From the NCBI GenBank assembly GCA_027485405.1, contig JAIXRB010000048.1, positions 1 to 29,882 on the forward strand: a stretch of DNA of 29,882 nucleotides. The letters are read 5' to 3'. How positions within the stretch are numbered: the first letter of the stretch is position 1; each line of letters starts with the position of its first letter. The stretch comes from Leptospiraceae bacterium. GTDB lineage: Bacteria; Spirochaetota; Leptospiria; Leptospirales; Leptospiraceae. The notes under the pieces are model-generated. The model was not told where the DNA came from. It saw only the letters and a program-made list of their open reading frames with translations, and did not search any database. The translations under genes and the position numbers were made by a program. This document shows positions 1-6,803 of this stretch, one piece after another.

Positions 1-657
1 AGAAATGCAAAGGATGTTACAGAAAGTCTCGAAAACTTGAAAGCCGCCGCAAAAGAAGGGAAGAACCTTATGCCCTACTCCATTGCTTGTGCCAAAGCAC
101 TTGTGACTACTGGCGAATGGGCGGACGCACTGCGTGAAATCTATGGAGAATACAGTCCACCTACGGGAGTAGAAGGACAAAGACTCTTTTTGTCAGATGA
201 CAAAGTGGCAACAGTTCGATCCAAAGTAGAAGCATTTTTGAAGCAAAAAGGACACAGGCCTAAGATGGTTGTCGGTAAACCAGGTTTAGATGGACATTCT
301 AATGGTGCTGAAATGATTGCTGTATCTGCAAAGCATAGTGGATTTGATGTGATTTACTCAGGGATCAGGCTTTCACCCGAAGAGATTGTACAATCGGCAG
401 TCGAAGAAAATGCAGACGTGATAGGACTTTCCATTCTTTCAGGTTCTCATAAAGAAATTACGGCTCAGATTTTCTCTGAATTGGAACACTACAAAGCCAA
501 AATCCCAGTGATCATTGGCGGTATCATTCCAGATTCTGATTTTGATGAGTTAAAAAAAATGGGCATTCAAGAGATCTTTACTCCTAAGGACTATGACCTA
601 ATGGGCATTATGAATAAGATCATTGATATGATCCAAAGAGAAGCTATTTCCGTTTGA
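1..657 (+). CDS. meaA: MeaA-type coenzyme-B12 acyl-CoA mutase, C-terminal part (5' end outside window)
   Basis: The reading frame is open from base 1, so this is the C-terminal part of a longer gene; a TTG at 37 is internal. The first ~55 residues are the end of the substrate-binding barrel, ending in GEYSPPTGV. They are followed by a cobalamin-binding Rossmann domain with the base-off DxHxxG motif (GLDGHSNGAEMIA), the SILSGS segment and the VIIGGIIP loop. The HSNGAE form and the PKDYDL ending resemble ethylmalonyl-CoA mutase/MeaA proteins more than classical methylmalonyl-CoA mutase (DGHDRGA). These enzymes rearrange the carbon skeleton of acyl-CoA thioesters in the cytoplasm using adenosylcobalamin. 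The stop overlaps the next gene by 4 nt and a MeaB-type chaperone lies two genes downstream, as expected for a B12 mutase. The exact substrate cannot be set from this fragment. Confidence 0.85.
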   Translation, partial: RNAKDVTESLENLKAAAKEGKNLMPYSIACAKALVTTGEWADALREIYGEYSPPTGVEGQRLFLSDDKVATVRSKVEAFLKQKGHRPKMVVGKPGLDGHSNGAEMIAVSAKHSGFDVIYSGIRLSPEEIVQSAVEENADVIGLSILSGSHKEITAQIFSELEHYKAKIPVIIGGIIPDSDFDELKKMGIQEIFTPKDYDLMGIMNKIIDMIQREAISV

Positions 658-1799
658 ACGCTCGCATCTTAGTGGTTGAGGACAATAATTCAATCCGAAA
701 AGGGATTGTGCGTATTTTATCCCAAAAAGGCGGATTTGATGTTGAAGAAGCACAGGATGGGGCCATTGGTGTAGAAAAAATCAGATCGTTTAAGCCTCAC
801 CTGGTTTTGTTAGATGTTGTGATGCCCGTAATGGATGGTTTTGAAGTCTTGCAAATAGTTAGAAAGGAATTCTCTAGTATGGAACTTCCTATAATCTTAG
901 TTACAGCTATGCAAGATTCAGAAGACATCGTGAAAGGTTTTGAGCTGGGGGCAAATGATTATTTACCTAAGGCTTTTAATCAAGCGGAACTATTTGCACG
1001 AGTATATAATTTTTTGCAAATGAGAGACTATCATCTTCAATTGAAAGAAAGAAATCTCATAATGGAAAGAGACTTAGATATCTCTCGACTAATCCAAGAA
1101 AAGTTGCTCCCTGAGAAAAATCCGTCCATTCCTGGGTTTCAGATCCAAAGTCTTTATGTGCCTATGGACAAAATCGGAGGCGACTACTATGACTTCTTTC
1201 CAGGGAAAGATTCTTTAGATATTTTCATAGCTGATGTTTCGGGGCATGGAGTTCCAGGAGCCTTTATTGCTTCTGTTCTGAAAATGACATCACATTATTT
1301 GCATGATTCGGAGGGTAGTTTAAACAACCTAATGACTCGGATGGACCGAGCTGTTTTTGAACGAGGAGCCTTGGGAATGTTTGCTACTGCCTTTCTGGTT
1401 CGAATTTTCTTTGGGGAGGGAAAAATTCAGTACTGCAATGCGGGACATTGTCCCCTACTGATTCATAGACGATCTACTTCCGAATTCATAGAACTTGTTA
1501 CACCTGGAGCACCCTTAGGCATCAATTTTGATTTAAAGAAAGGGGTGGCTTTTAAGGTAGGAGAGTTTCATTTAAAACCTCAAGATCGCTTAATTTTATA
1601 TACCGATGGTATTATAGAAACTACTAATAAGAATTTTGAACCTTTTGAGGAATTCGGATGGAAAGCATTCTTGAATGAAGTTTCCAAAGATCCTCTTCAG
1701 TCGCTTTCCAAAAGTTTAATCACAAAACTAAAGTCTTACTCTGAAAAGGAATTGTTTGAAGATGATCTAACCTGGGTTATCCTAGACTATGAAGGTTAA
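654..1799 (+). CDS. Response regulator with SpoIIE/RsbU-type PP2C serine phosphatase output
   Basis: Residues 1-120 are a receiver domain with the acidic pair E9-D10, phospho-acceptor D54 (VLLDVVMP), T84 and K106. A short helical linker leads to a PP2C/SpoIIE phosphatase domain at about 145-380, with intact metal-site motifs: GGDYYDF, ADVSGHG, YTDG and EDDLTW. Such proteins dephosphorylate anti-sigma-factor antagonists or similar phosphoproteins when the receiver is phosphorylated. Translation most likely starts at TTG 654, overlapping the mutase stop in a TTGA junction, and the stop TAA shares one base with the MeaB start ATG. No sensor kinase, anti-sigma factor or antagonist lies nearby, so partner and signal are unknown. 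The position between a B12 mutase and its G-protein chaperone is unusual. Confidence 0.92.
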   Translation: MNARILVVEDNNSIRKGIVRILSQKGGFDVEEAQDGAIGVEKIRSFKPHLVLLDVVMPVMDGFEVLQIVRKEFSSMELPIILVTAMQDSEDIVKGFELGANDYLPKAFNQAELFARVYNFLQMRDYHLQLKERNLIMERDLDISRLIQEKLLPEKNPSIPGFQIQSLYVPMDKIGGDYYDFFPGKDSLDIFIADVSGHGVPGAFIASVLKMTSHYLHDSEGSLNNLMTRMDRAVFERGALGMFATAFLVRIFFGEGKIQYCNAGHCPLLIHRRSTSEFIELVTPGAPLGINFDLKKGVAFKVGEFHLKPQDRLILYTDGIIETTNKNFEPFEEFGWKAFLNEVSKDPLQSLSKSLITKLKSYSEKELFEDDLTWVILDYEG

Positions 1800-2755
1800 T
1801 GCTTTTGGAGAGATTGGAAGAACTAGTTCAAGCAGCAAAATTTAGAGAAAAGTTTCCTATAGCAAAGATTATATCGTCAATTGAAAAGGAAAATAATTTC
1901 GATTTTAGAAAGTCACTTTTTGCTGAACTAAAAAACCAAGGTCTTTCGGAAGAGAGGGCTTTGACTATTGGGTTTACGGGGACTCCAGGTGCGGGTAAAT
2001 CCTCTCTCCTAGGGGAATTTTGTAAGGAATTTTTAAAAGTTACATCAGCAGAAAAAAGTATGGCGATTGTTGCCATTGATCCTTCTTCCAATCTAAGTGG
2101 GGGATCCATTTTGGGTGATAGAACGCGTGTGATTTTACCGAGCCGAGAAAATAGAATCTACTTTCGGTCCCAACCTTCCCAGCTAGAGTTAGGAGGACTA
2201 AATCCTTACACCTACCCGGTCATTCGGTTTTTACGACATATTTTTGATTATGTGTTTATTGAAACAGTTGGTATTGGACAAAACGAAATTTCCGTTTCTT
2301 TGATTTCGGACTTATCTATACTTGTTATGCAACCACTAGGTGGGGATCAAGTGCAGTTTATGAAAAGTGGAATCATGGAGATCCCTAACGCCTTTGTTAT
2401 CAATAAATGCGACGAAGAAGCTCTGGCAAACTCCAGCTATCATATGCTACTTACAACTCTAGAATTTATTAGAGATATATTGCCAGGGACTTCAATCCCT
2501 CCTATTTTTAAGACATCCGTTCAAAAAAAATCCGGAATCCTTGAACTCTTAGATTTCATTCTCCATTTCAAAGGATTTCGTAACAAAAATGAAGAACGAT
2601 TGAAACAAATCTATAAGTGGTTAGAGGCAGAATACGGAAGATTCGGAAAAAAAACGCTCCAAGGAGAATTGGAAAAGCTTCCGACTTCCGCATCTTTTGA
2701 AGTTTTGGAAGAGATTTGCCGAGCAAAAATCCAAGAAAAAATTTTAGGCGATTAG
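1799..2755 (+). CDS. meaB: MeaB/ArgK-family G-protein chaperone of B12-dependent mutase
   Basis: This is a 318-aa P-loop GTPase of the MeaB/ArgK group (SIMIBI class). Visible motifs are Walker A GTPGAGKSS (residues 61-69), the family-specific IDPSSNLSGGSILGDRTR switch region, ETVGIGQNE (Walker B/switch II), the GGDQVQFMKSGIMEI segment and the base-recognition motif NKCDEE. The length matches the family. MeaB proteins use GTP hydrolysis to load adenosylcobalamin onto their partner mutase and to protect or rescue it; the partner here should be the mutase ending at 657. The start ATG overlaps the upstream stop (TAATG), so translation is probably coupled. NKCD in place of the common NKAD is a mild variation. 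Confidence 0.93.
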   Translation: MLLERLEELVQAAKFREKFPIAKIISSIEKENNFDFRKSLFAELKNQGLSEERALTIGFTGTPGAGKSSLLGEFCKEFLKVTSAEKSMAIVAIDPSSNLSGGSILGDRTRVILPSRENRIYFRSQPSQLELGGLNPYTYPVIRFLRHIFDYVFIETVGIGQNEISVSLISDLSILVMQPLGGDQVQFMKSGIMEIPNAFVINKCDEEALANSSYHMLLTTLEFIRDILPGTSIPPIFKTSVQKKSGILELLDFILHFKGFRNKNEERLKQIYKWLEAEYGRFGKKTLQGELEKLPTSASFEVLEEICRAKIQEKILGD

Positions 2756-2824
2756 AAAAGACTGTATTTTGGCTTTTCAGAGAAAATTCTGACGAATGAC
2801 TCTAAACAAATTTAGCGAGTGACC

Positions 2825-3586
2825 ATGGAAAATTCAAAAATCAAATTATCGGGTTTTAATAATTTAACAAAAGTTTTAAGTTTTAATTTATATGATTTTT
2901 GCATCACTTTGAACGAAGATCAAAGGGTTCGTTATGTTAACTACATCCATGACAAATATTCTGCCCAAAAAATCACAGATATCTCCTGTGAAATAGTTCG
3001 AATGATAGAAGCACAGATCTTGTCTGTTTCTTCTCAAGACTACGATCCAGTAGGGGCTTCTTCCATGGTACTTATGTCCGATTTGAAAGGCGGGGGAACT
3101 CCTATCCCAAGTGCACAAGTCAGTATGCACTTAGACAAATCACATATAACAGTTCACACTTACCCAGATGCTTCAGACCCTGACGGCATTTGTTCGTTTA
3201 GAGTGGACATTGACATATCCACTTGTGGCGAGATTGTCCCTTTGGATGCCATCAACTATCTATTTGAAGCTTTTGAATGCGATGTTATATACATTGACTA
3301 TATCGTTCGGGGTTATACTCGACTTGCGGATGGACGAAAGATTTACAATGACCATCAGTTCAACTCAATCCAGGAATTCATTAAACCTGAAATTAGAAAC
3401 CGATACACTTATCTCGCTGATATCAATATGCCTCAAGATAATACTTGGCAAACAAAAATGATGATCAAGGAACTGGGCCCCGAGAGTTACCTCTTAAACC
3501 CAAAAGACGTTAGCCATCCCGATGTTCCTGCCAAGATGAAACTATTGCGAGAAGAAATGAAAGAAGTTTATCATATGATCCACTGA
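2825..3586 (+). CDS. speD: S-adenosylmethionine decarboxylase proenzyme (SpeD, E. coli type)
   Basis: This is a 253-aa protein close in length and sequence to the enterobacterial SpeD class. It opens with KIKLSGFNNLTKVLSF and contains the self-cleavage site LDKSHITVHTYP, where Ser106 becomes the pyruvoyl cofactor. Further conserved blocks are the cysteine-containing DISTCGEI, the DYIVRGYTR segment and the NDHQFNSIQ block. The enzyme makes decarboxylated S-adenosylmethionine, the aminopropyl donor for spermidine; no spermidine synthase gene lies nearby. I chose the ATG at 2825 over an in-frame GTG at 2819 because GAG at 2817-2819 can serve as a weak ribosome site and the N-terminus then matches the family. 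It is convergent with the acyltransferase, with only 8 bases between the stops. Confidence 0.95.
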   Translation: MENSKIKLSGFNNLTKVLSFNLYDFCITLNEDQRVRYVNYIHDKYSAQKITDISCEIVRMIEAQILSVSSQDYDPVGASSMVLMSDLKGGGTPIPSAQVSMHLDKSHITVHTYPDASDPDGICSFRVDIDISTCGEIVPLDAINYLFEAFECDVIYIDYIVRGYTRLADGRKIYNDHQFNSIQEFIKPEIRNRYTYLADINMPQDNTWQTKMMIKELGPESYLLNPKDVSHPDVPAKMKLLREEMKEVYHMIH

Positions 3587-3594
3587 AAGGTGGA

Positions 3595-4332
3595 CTAAGA
3601 ATAAACTGCCTCTCTAACTTCGATTGAATCCATTTCTATGTCTGTGGCCAATTTCAAGTTTTGGTTCAATTGATTCCAGGAATTTCTAATTTCCAAACAA
3701 ACGGTCGCTGAATCTTTTGGATTCCAAATTGGCTTACCAATTCTCAATGAAATGGGTTGATTTAAATTGTATGCGTGGATATAGATGGGGAGTATCGGAA
3801 GCTCATAGCGTTTCGCAAGAATGGCAACCCCTCCATGCAATTTCCGAGATTTTCTATATCCTCTAAAGTAAGTTCCCTCAGGGAAAATTCCGATCCCTAA
3901 GTTTCCTTTTTGCAACCTTTGTTTCAATTGGCGTAAAGTATCAACGTCTGATTCATTTCGGTTCAAAGGGATTAGGTCAAGGGATTCGACGATTCCTTTG
4001 ATGAGTCTCTCTTTTCTTTTTGCCGAACCGCTCAATTCTTTTGAAGCCTTGGTTCTTTTCCCAGAATCGTAACTTGCTATAGCAGTTCCATGGATTCCAA
4101 ACTGGAGCATGGCGCCTCTTGCAATAAAAGCATCATAGGGCATAGAAATCATTTTTAAAAACCAATTTCGAGGTTTAATGTGATTGCTAACTATAAAGAA
4201 AGATTTGCCTTCTAAAAGTCTGAAATTTTCCCCATTTATAATGGTTAACGGTTTAGAGCCGTAAATAAGCCTCATTGGTTTAACGATTGTCCACATCAAA
4301 AAGAGCCCGATGATTTTTCCCAAGAAATACAT
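3595..4332 (-). CDS. PlsC-like 1-acyl-glycerol-3-phosphate acyltransferase family protein
   Basis: This is a 245-aa lysophospholipid acyltransferase-family protein. A hydrophobic N-terminus (MYFLGKIIGLFLMWTIV) is followed by the acceptor motif SNHIKPRNW (H51), then GIGIFPEGTYFRG (FPEGT at 150-154) and the LPILPIYI block. In the usual HX4D catalytic pair the aspartate is replaced by asparagine (H51, N56), which I confirmed from the codon aat. The frame opens upstream at 4380, but an AGGAG ribosome site at 4340-4344, 7 nt before the ATG at 4332, fixes the start. Family members transfer acyl chains to lysophosphatidate or related lipids at the inner membrane. The exact substrate, and whether the variant is active, are unknown. 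Confidence 0.85.
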   Translation of the reverse strand: MYFLGKIIGLFLMWTIVKPMRLIYGSKPLTIINGENFRLLEGKSFFIVSNHIKPRNWFLKMISMPYDAFIARGAMLQFGIHGTAIASYDSGKRTKASKELSGSAKRKERLIKGIVESLDLIPLNRNESDVDTLRQLKQRLQKGNLGIGIFPEGTYFRGYRKSRKLHGGVAILAKRYELPILPIYIHAYNLNQPISLRIGKPIWNPKDSATVCLEIRNSWNQLNQNLKLATDIEMDSIEVREAVYS

Positions 4333-4339
4333 GAATTTT

Positions 4340-4344
4340 CTCCT
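4340..4344 (-). promoter_or_regulatory. Shine-Dalgarno deciding the acyltransferase start
   Basis: On the minus strand AGGAG sits 7 nt before ATG 4332. An in-frame ATG at 4380 has no comparable site, so the shorter protein is preferred. Confidence 0.75.
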
Positions 4345-4561
4345 AAGAAATTTGTGTTCAATTTTTAAGTTGGGTTGCATTCAGCCTGTTCCATTCTGTT
4401 CACATTTTAGTTACAATTTTGAAATACTCCTTTTTTCGCTGATCGCTCATTTCTCATCTTTGTCCCCACGTTGTCTCCCCTCCCCTACTCTGGATTCTTC
4501 CTATTGCATTGGATTTTTTTGTATTTATTCCCCTTTTTTTCTGCAATGAGACATAAAAACC

Positions 4562-4592
4562 TTGCCGATTGAAATCCTTTTTAGCCTATAGA
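4562..4592 (+). promoter_or_regulatory. Possible parA promoter, close enough for a leaderless mRNA
   Basis: TTGCCG (4562-4567) and TATAGA (4587-4592) are separated by 19 nt, and the parA ATG begins at 4598. No Shine-Dalgarno lies in front of the ATG. If this promoter is used, the transcript would start at or next to the start codon. The call rests on motif reading only. Confidence 0.3.
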
Positions 4593-4597
4593 ATTGA

Positions 4598-5329
4598 ATG
4601 AAAAGAGTTATTTCAGTAGCAAATATCAAAGGCGGAAGTGGCAAATCTACGACTGCGATTCATTTAGCTTTAGCTCTACGAAAGCATGGGAAAGTACTTG
4701 CCATAGACCTGGACTGCCAAGCAGACTTGACTGAGTTTTTTTTCCCAGGGCAAGAGCCCGAGTTCTTTGACGAAGCAAATTCGTACACCCTTCTTAGAGC
4801 TCAAACTTCCTTAAAAGAAACAGCTAGAGAAACAAATGGCATTCATGTTGTACCTGCTGTTCTCGAACTTTCTGAAATTTCATTTCAGGCAATGCGGAAT
4901 ATGAGTATTCTCCATAAATTAAAAAGCCTCTTGGAAAAATCATCTTTTGATTACGTAGTGATTGATACGCCTGGTAGTTTTGCAACGGAAATGACTATCT
5001 CATTTTTAGCGGCGGATACAGTTCTTATTCCGGTCACTCCAATCCCATGGAGCATTCGAGCAGTAAGCTTGGTTTTTAAAGGAATTGAAGATGTCCGTGA
5101 AACCGGTGCCGCAAAGATTAAGGACATTTTTGTTTTACCTACTGCATTTGGGAAGTCTCAGAAAGACACAAAGTTACTTGAAAAATTCAAAGAGATTAAG
5201 TGGCTAAGATTGCTTTCGGGTATCCCTAAGAATTCTTCAGTACAAGACCGAACGGGACAATCATTAGCTTTACAAGAAGGATCTGAGGGATTCGTAGCAT
5301 TTGCAAAATTAGCACAGGAGTTGAAATGA
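4598..5329 (+). CDS. parA: ParA-family partition ATPase
   Basis: This is a 243-aa deviant-Walker ATPase with VANIKGGSGKSTTAIHLA (signature lysine plus P-loop) at the N-terminus, the A' motif AIDLDCQADLT (usually DxDPQ; here Cys replaces Pro) and Walker B VVIDTPGS. ParA proteins bind DNA non-specifically as ATP dimers and move ParB-parS complexes to segregate replicons. There is no N-terminal helix-turn-helix, so it is of the chromosomal/type Ib short class. The stop overlaps the parB start in an ATGA junction. No gidA/rnmG, dnaA or replication-initiator gene is in the window, so which replicon it serves is open. Confidence 0.93.
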   Translation: MKRVISVANIKGGSGKSTTAIHLALALRKHGKVLAIDLDCQADLTEFFFPGQEPEFFDEANSYTLLRAQTSLKETARETNGIHVVPAVLELSEISFQAMRNMSILHKLKSLLEKSSFDYVVIDTPGSFATEMTISFLAADTVLIPVTPIPWSIRAVSLVFKGIEDVRETGAAKIKDIFVLPTAFGKSQKDTKLLEKFKEIKWLRLLSGIPKNSSVQDRTGQSLALQEGSEGFVAFAKLAQELK

Positions 5330-6153
5330 AAAAAGAAACTGACCCACTAAGAATTCTAAACAGAGCAACACTTTTTGCGGAGAAAAAATCTCCGAGACTC
5401 ATTTCGGCAAATATGAATGGCGAGATACAAGCAAGTGTTGAATCACTCTCAATAGATTTAATTGAAAGCAAAGGTAACCCCAGAAAGAGCTTCGATAAAG
5501 AAACGCTGTCAGAGCTGGCAGGCACTATGAAAGATGTTGGTTTACTTCAGCCAATTTTAGTTCGAGGTAAAGGGTCTAAATTCGAGCTGATTGCTGGCGA
5601 AAGAAGACTTAGGGCGGCAAAGATGCTAGGCTGGAAAACAATCCCAGCTATTGTGAAGTCTGTAGATGAACTGGATCCTGAAAAAATCAGCTCCGCAAAA
5701 ATTTTAGAAAACTTACAAAGAGAGGATCTCAGCAAAGAAGAATTGTCACTTGCAGTAAGTGAATTAGCCAATTCTGGTTATTCTCAAGCTGAGATAGCAA
5801 AGACCTTAGGGAAGTCCAAACAATGGGTTTCCCAAAAAGTCCAGCATGCTGGACTTATAAAAGAATTTCCAAAAGCAAGTCAATTAGATTCTACAACGGC
5901 ATCTAGAATCGTCTCGCAAGATAGAAAGTATTGGAGAGAGCTTGTAGAGGAAGCCATTTCTAAGCCAGGTTCAAGATCAAATGTAATTGAATCTATAAGT
6001 TCAAAGAAAGCTCAAAACAACAACTCAAAGAGCCTCGATTTAAATCTCGATTCTTTGAAAAAGAAGCTTACTAAAATAAACGAAAAGATTTCAGCTCTGC
6101 AGTTGGAAAAGAACGAGATTCAAGAGCAAATCAAGAAATTGAAGGCGAAGTAA
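5326..6153 (+). CDS. parB: ParB-family partition protein (CTPase, parS-binding)
   Basis: This 275-aa protein has the ParB/Spo0J order. A divergent N-terminus is followed by the ParB/Srx-like CTP-binding domain, with NPRKSFD (51-57), LLQPILVR and GERRLRA (91-97), then the ENLQREDLSKEE block and a helix-turn-helix at about 152-171 (SQAEIAKTLGKSKQWVSQKV). The C-terminus from about 240 is a lysine-rich coiled coil, likely for dimerisation. It would load at parS, slide as a CTP clamp and stimulate ParA. Just after the helix-turn-helix, codons 171-177 contain a 20-bp perfect DNA palindrome, described separately as a candidate parS. It is translationally coupled to parA. Confidence 0.93.
   Translation: MKKETDPLRILNRATLFAEKKSPRLISANMNGEIQASVESLSIDLIESKGNPRKSFDKETLSELAGTMKDVGLLQPILVRGKGSKFELIAGERRLRAAKMLGWKTIPAIVKSVDELDPEKISSAKILENLQREDLSKEELSLAVSELANSGYSQAEIAKTLGKSKQWVSQKVQHAGLIKEFPKASQLDSTTASRIVSQDRKYWRELVEEAISKPGSRSNVIESISSKKAQNNNSKSLDLNLDSLKKKLTKINEKISALQLEKNEIQEQIKKLKAK
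5837..5856. repeat. 20-bp perfect palindrome inside parB, candidate parS
   Basis: AAGTCCAGCATGCTGGACTT is its own reverse complement over all 20 positions. Its central 14 bp (TCCAGCATGCTGGA) recur exactly at 8806-8819, about 3 kb away, in a different gene and reading frame, so protein conservation cannot explain the match. Being next to parB and palindromic fits a ParB-binding site. The classical chromosomal parS (TGTTTCACGTGAAACA) was not seen. That this is parS is inference. Confidence 0.55.
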
Positions 6154-6178
6154 AGACAAGAAATAGCCGGAATATCAA

Positions 6179-6775
6179 TTAGGGAGTCCTAAACCTTTGT
6201 AAAGTGCCCGTATTGTAACCAAGTCCTTTAGCGTACTCAATGTACGCAGATTCTATACTTGAATCAATTGTATCAGTTCGAGAAAAGACCCATAGAAAGT
6301 TTGGGGTAGGGCCGCCAATCATAGCTGTTCGGTAGTTCTCTCGATCAATTCGCAAAATGATAAAGTCGCCAAAGAAAAAAGGGAAAGCAAAGCTTACTTT
6401 CAAAAGCCCTCGTTCACTGGAGGGAACAAGAGCCGTACCGTCAAGTGCTATGCGATCTCCCGAAGGATTGATTCCTTCGTTTTGTACTCCAATGCTCCCA
6501 TCTGGTCTTGGTGTGTAGGTTGCCATTACGTTAGAAAGACCTGCTTGGAAACCCGTATTGATTCTTTGCATCTCTCTCCAAGATCCAGCAAAACGGCTTA
6601 AATCTACATTTTTCTCGGCATACTGGTCAAAGGGAGAAGTGGAAAAGTAGCCAATTGCTCCGATTTCTAATGCAGGTCGTAAATTATCTAGAACTGTCGG
6701 ATTGTCTTTGGTCTGGCAATTGCAAATAGCGAAGATGAAAATCAGCCGCACCGTGAAAAAAGGAATTCTCGCCAT
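6179..6775 (-). CDS. Lipocalin (Blc-like) family lipoprotein
   Basis: This is a protein of about 198 aa. An N-terminal hydrophobic segment (MARIPFFTVRLIFIFAICNC) ends in cysteines at 18 and 20, compatible with a spirochete lipobox. The body follows the bacterial lipocalin pattern: VDLSRFAGSWREMQRI (the GxW motif), then a GFQAGLSNVMATYTPRPDG strand, a repeated beta pattern, and PNFLWVFSRT near the end, corresponding to the conserved LWILSR. Lipocalins bind small hydrophobic ligands such as fatty acids or lysophospholipids, usually in the outer membrane or periplasm. The frame is open up to 6838, but starting at 6775 (or 6781) gives a normal signal peptide. It is convergent with parB and divergent from the GH18 gene, with ~28 bp between starts. 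Confidence 0.75.
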   Translation of the reverse strand: MARIPFFTVRLIFIFAICNCQTKDNPTVLDNLRPALEIGAIGYFSTSPFDQYAEKNVDLSRFAGSWREMQRINTGFQAGLSNVMATYTPRPDGSIGVQNEGINPSGDRIALDGTALVPSSERGLLKVSFAFPFFFGDFIILRIDRENYRTAMIGGPTPNFLWVFSRTDTIDSSIESAYIEYAKGLGYNTGTLQRFRTP

Positions 6776-6803
6776 AATCATAGAATTTAGACTTAAAAAT
6801 ACT

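Larger units (their letters stand above)
4333..4597. other. Divergent intergenic region, pyrimidine-rich on the + strand
   Basis: This is a 265-bp spacer between the divergent acyltransferase and parA genes. About 4425-4545 is strongly C/T-rich on the + strand, with runs such as TCTCCCCTCCCC and CCCCTTTTTTT, so the minus-strand leader of the acyltransferase gene would be purine-rich. I see no convincing ORF, hairpin or RNA gene in it. A short open frame (4310-4549, +) has biased composition and no homology that I recognise, so it is not called. Confidence 0.5.

Noticed and set aside
4310..4549. 79-aa + strand ORF upstream of parA
   Set aside because: It overlaps the acyltransferase start, lies in the pyrimidine-rich tract (hence a Ser/Phe/Pro-rich product) and has no ribosome site.
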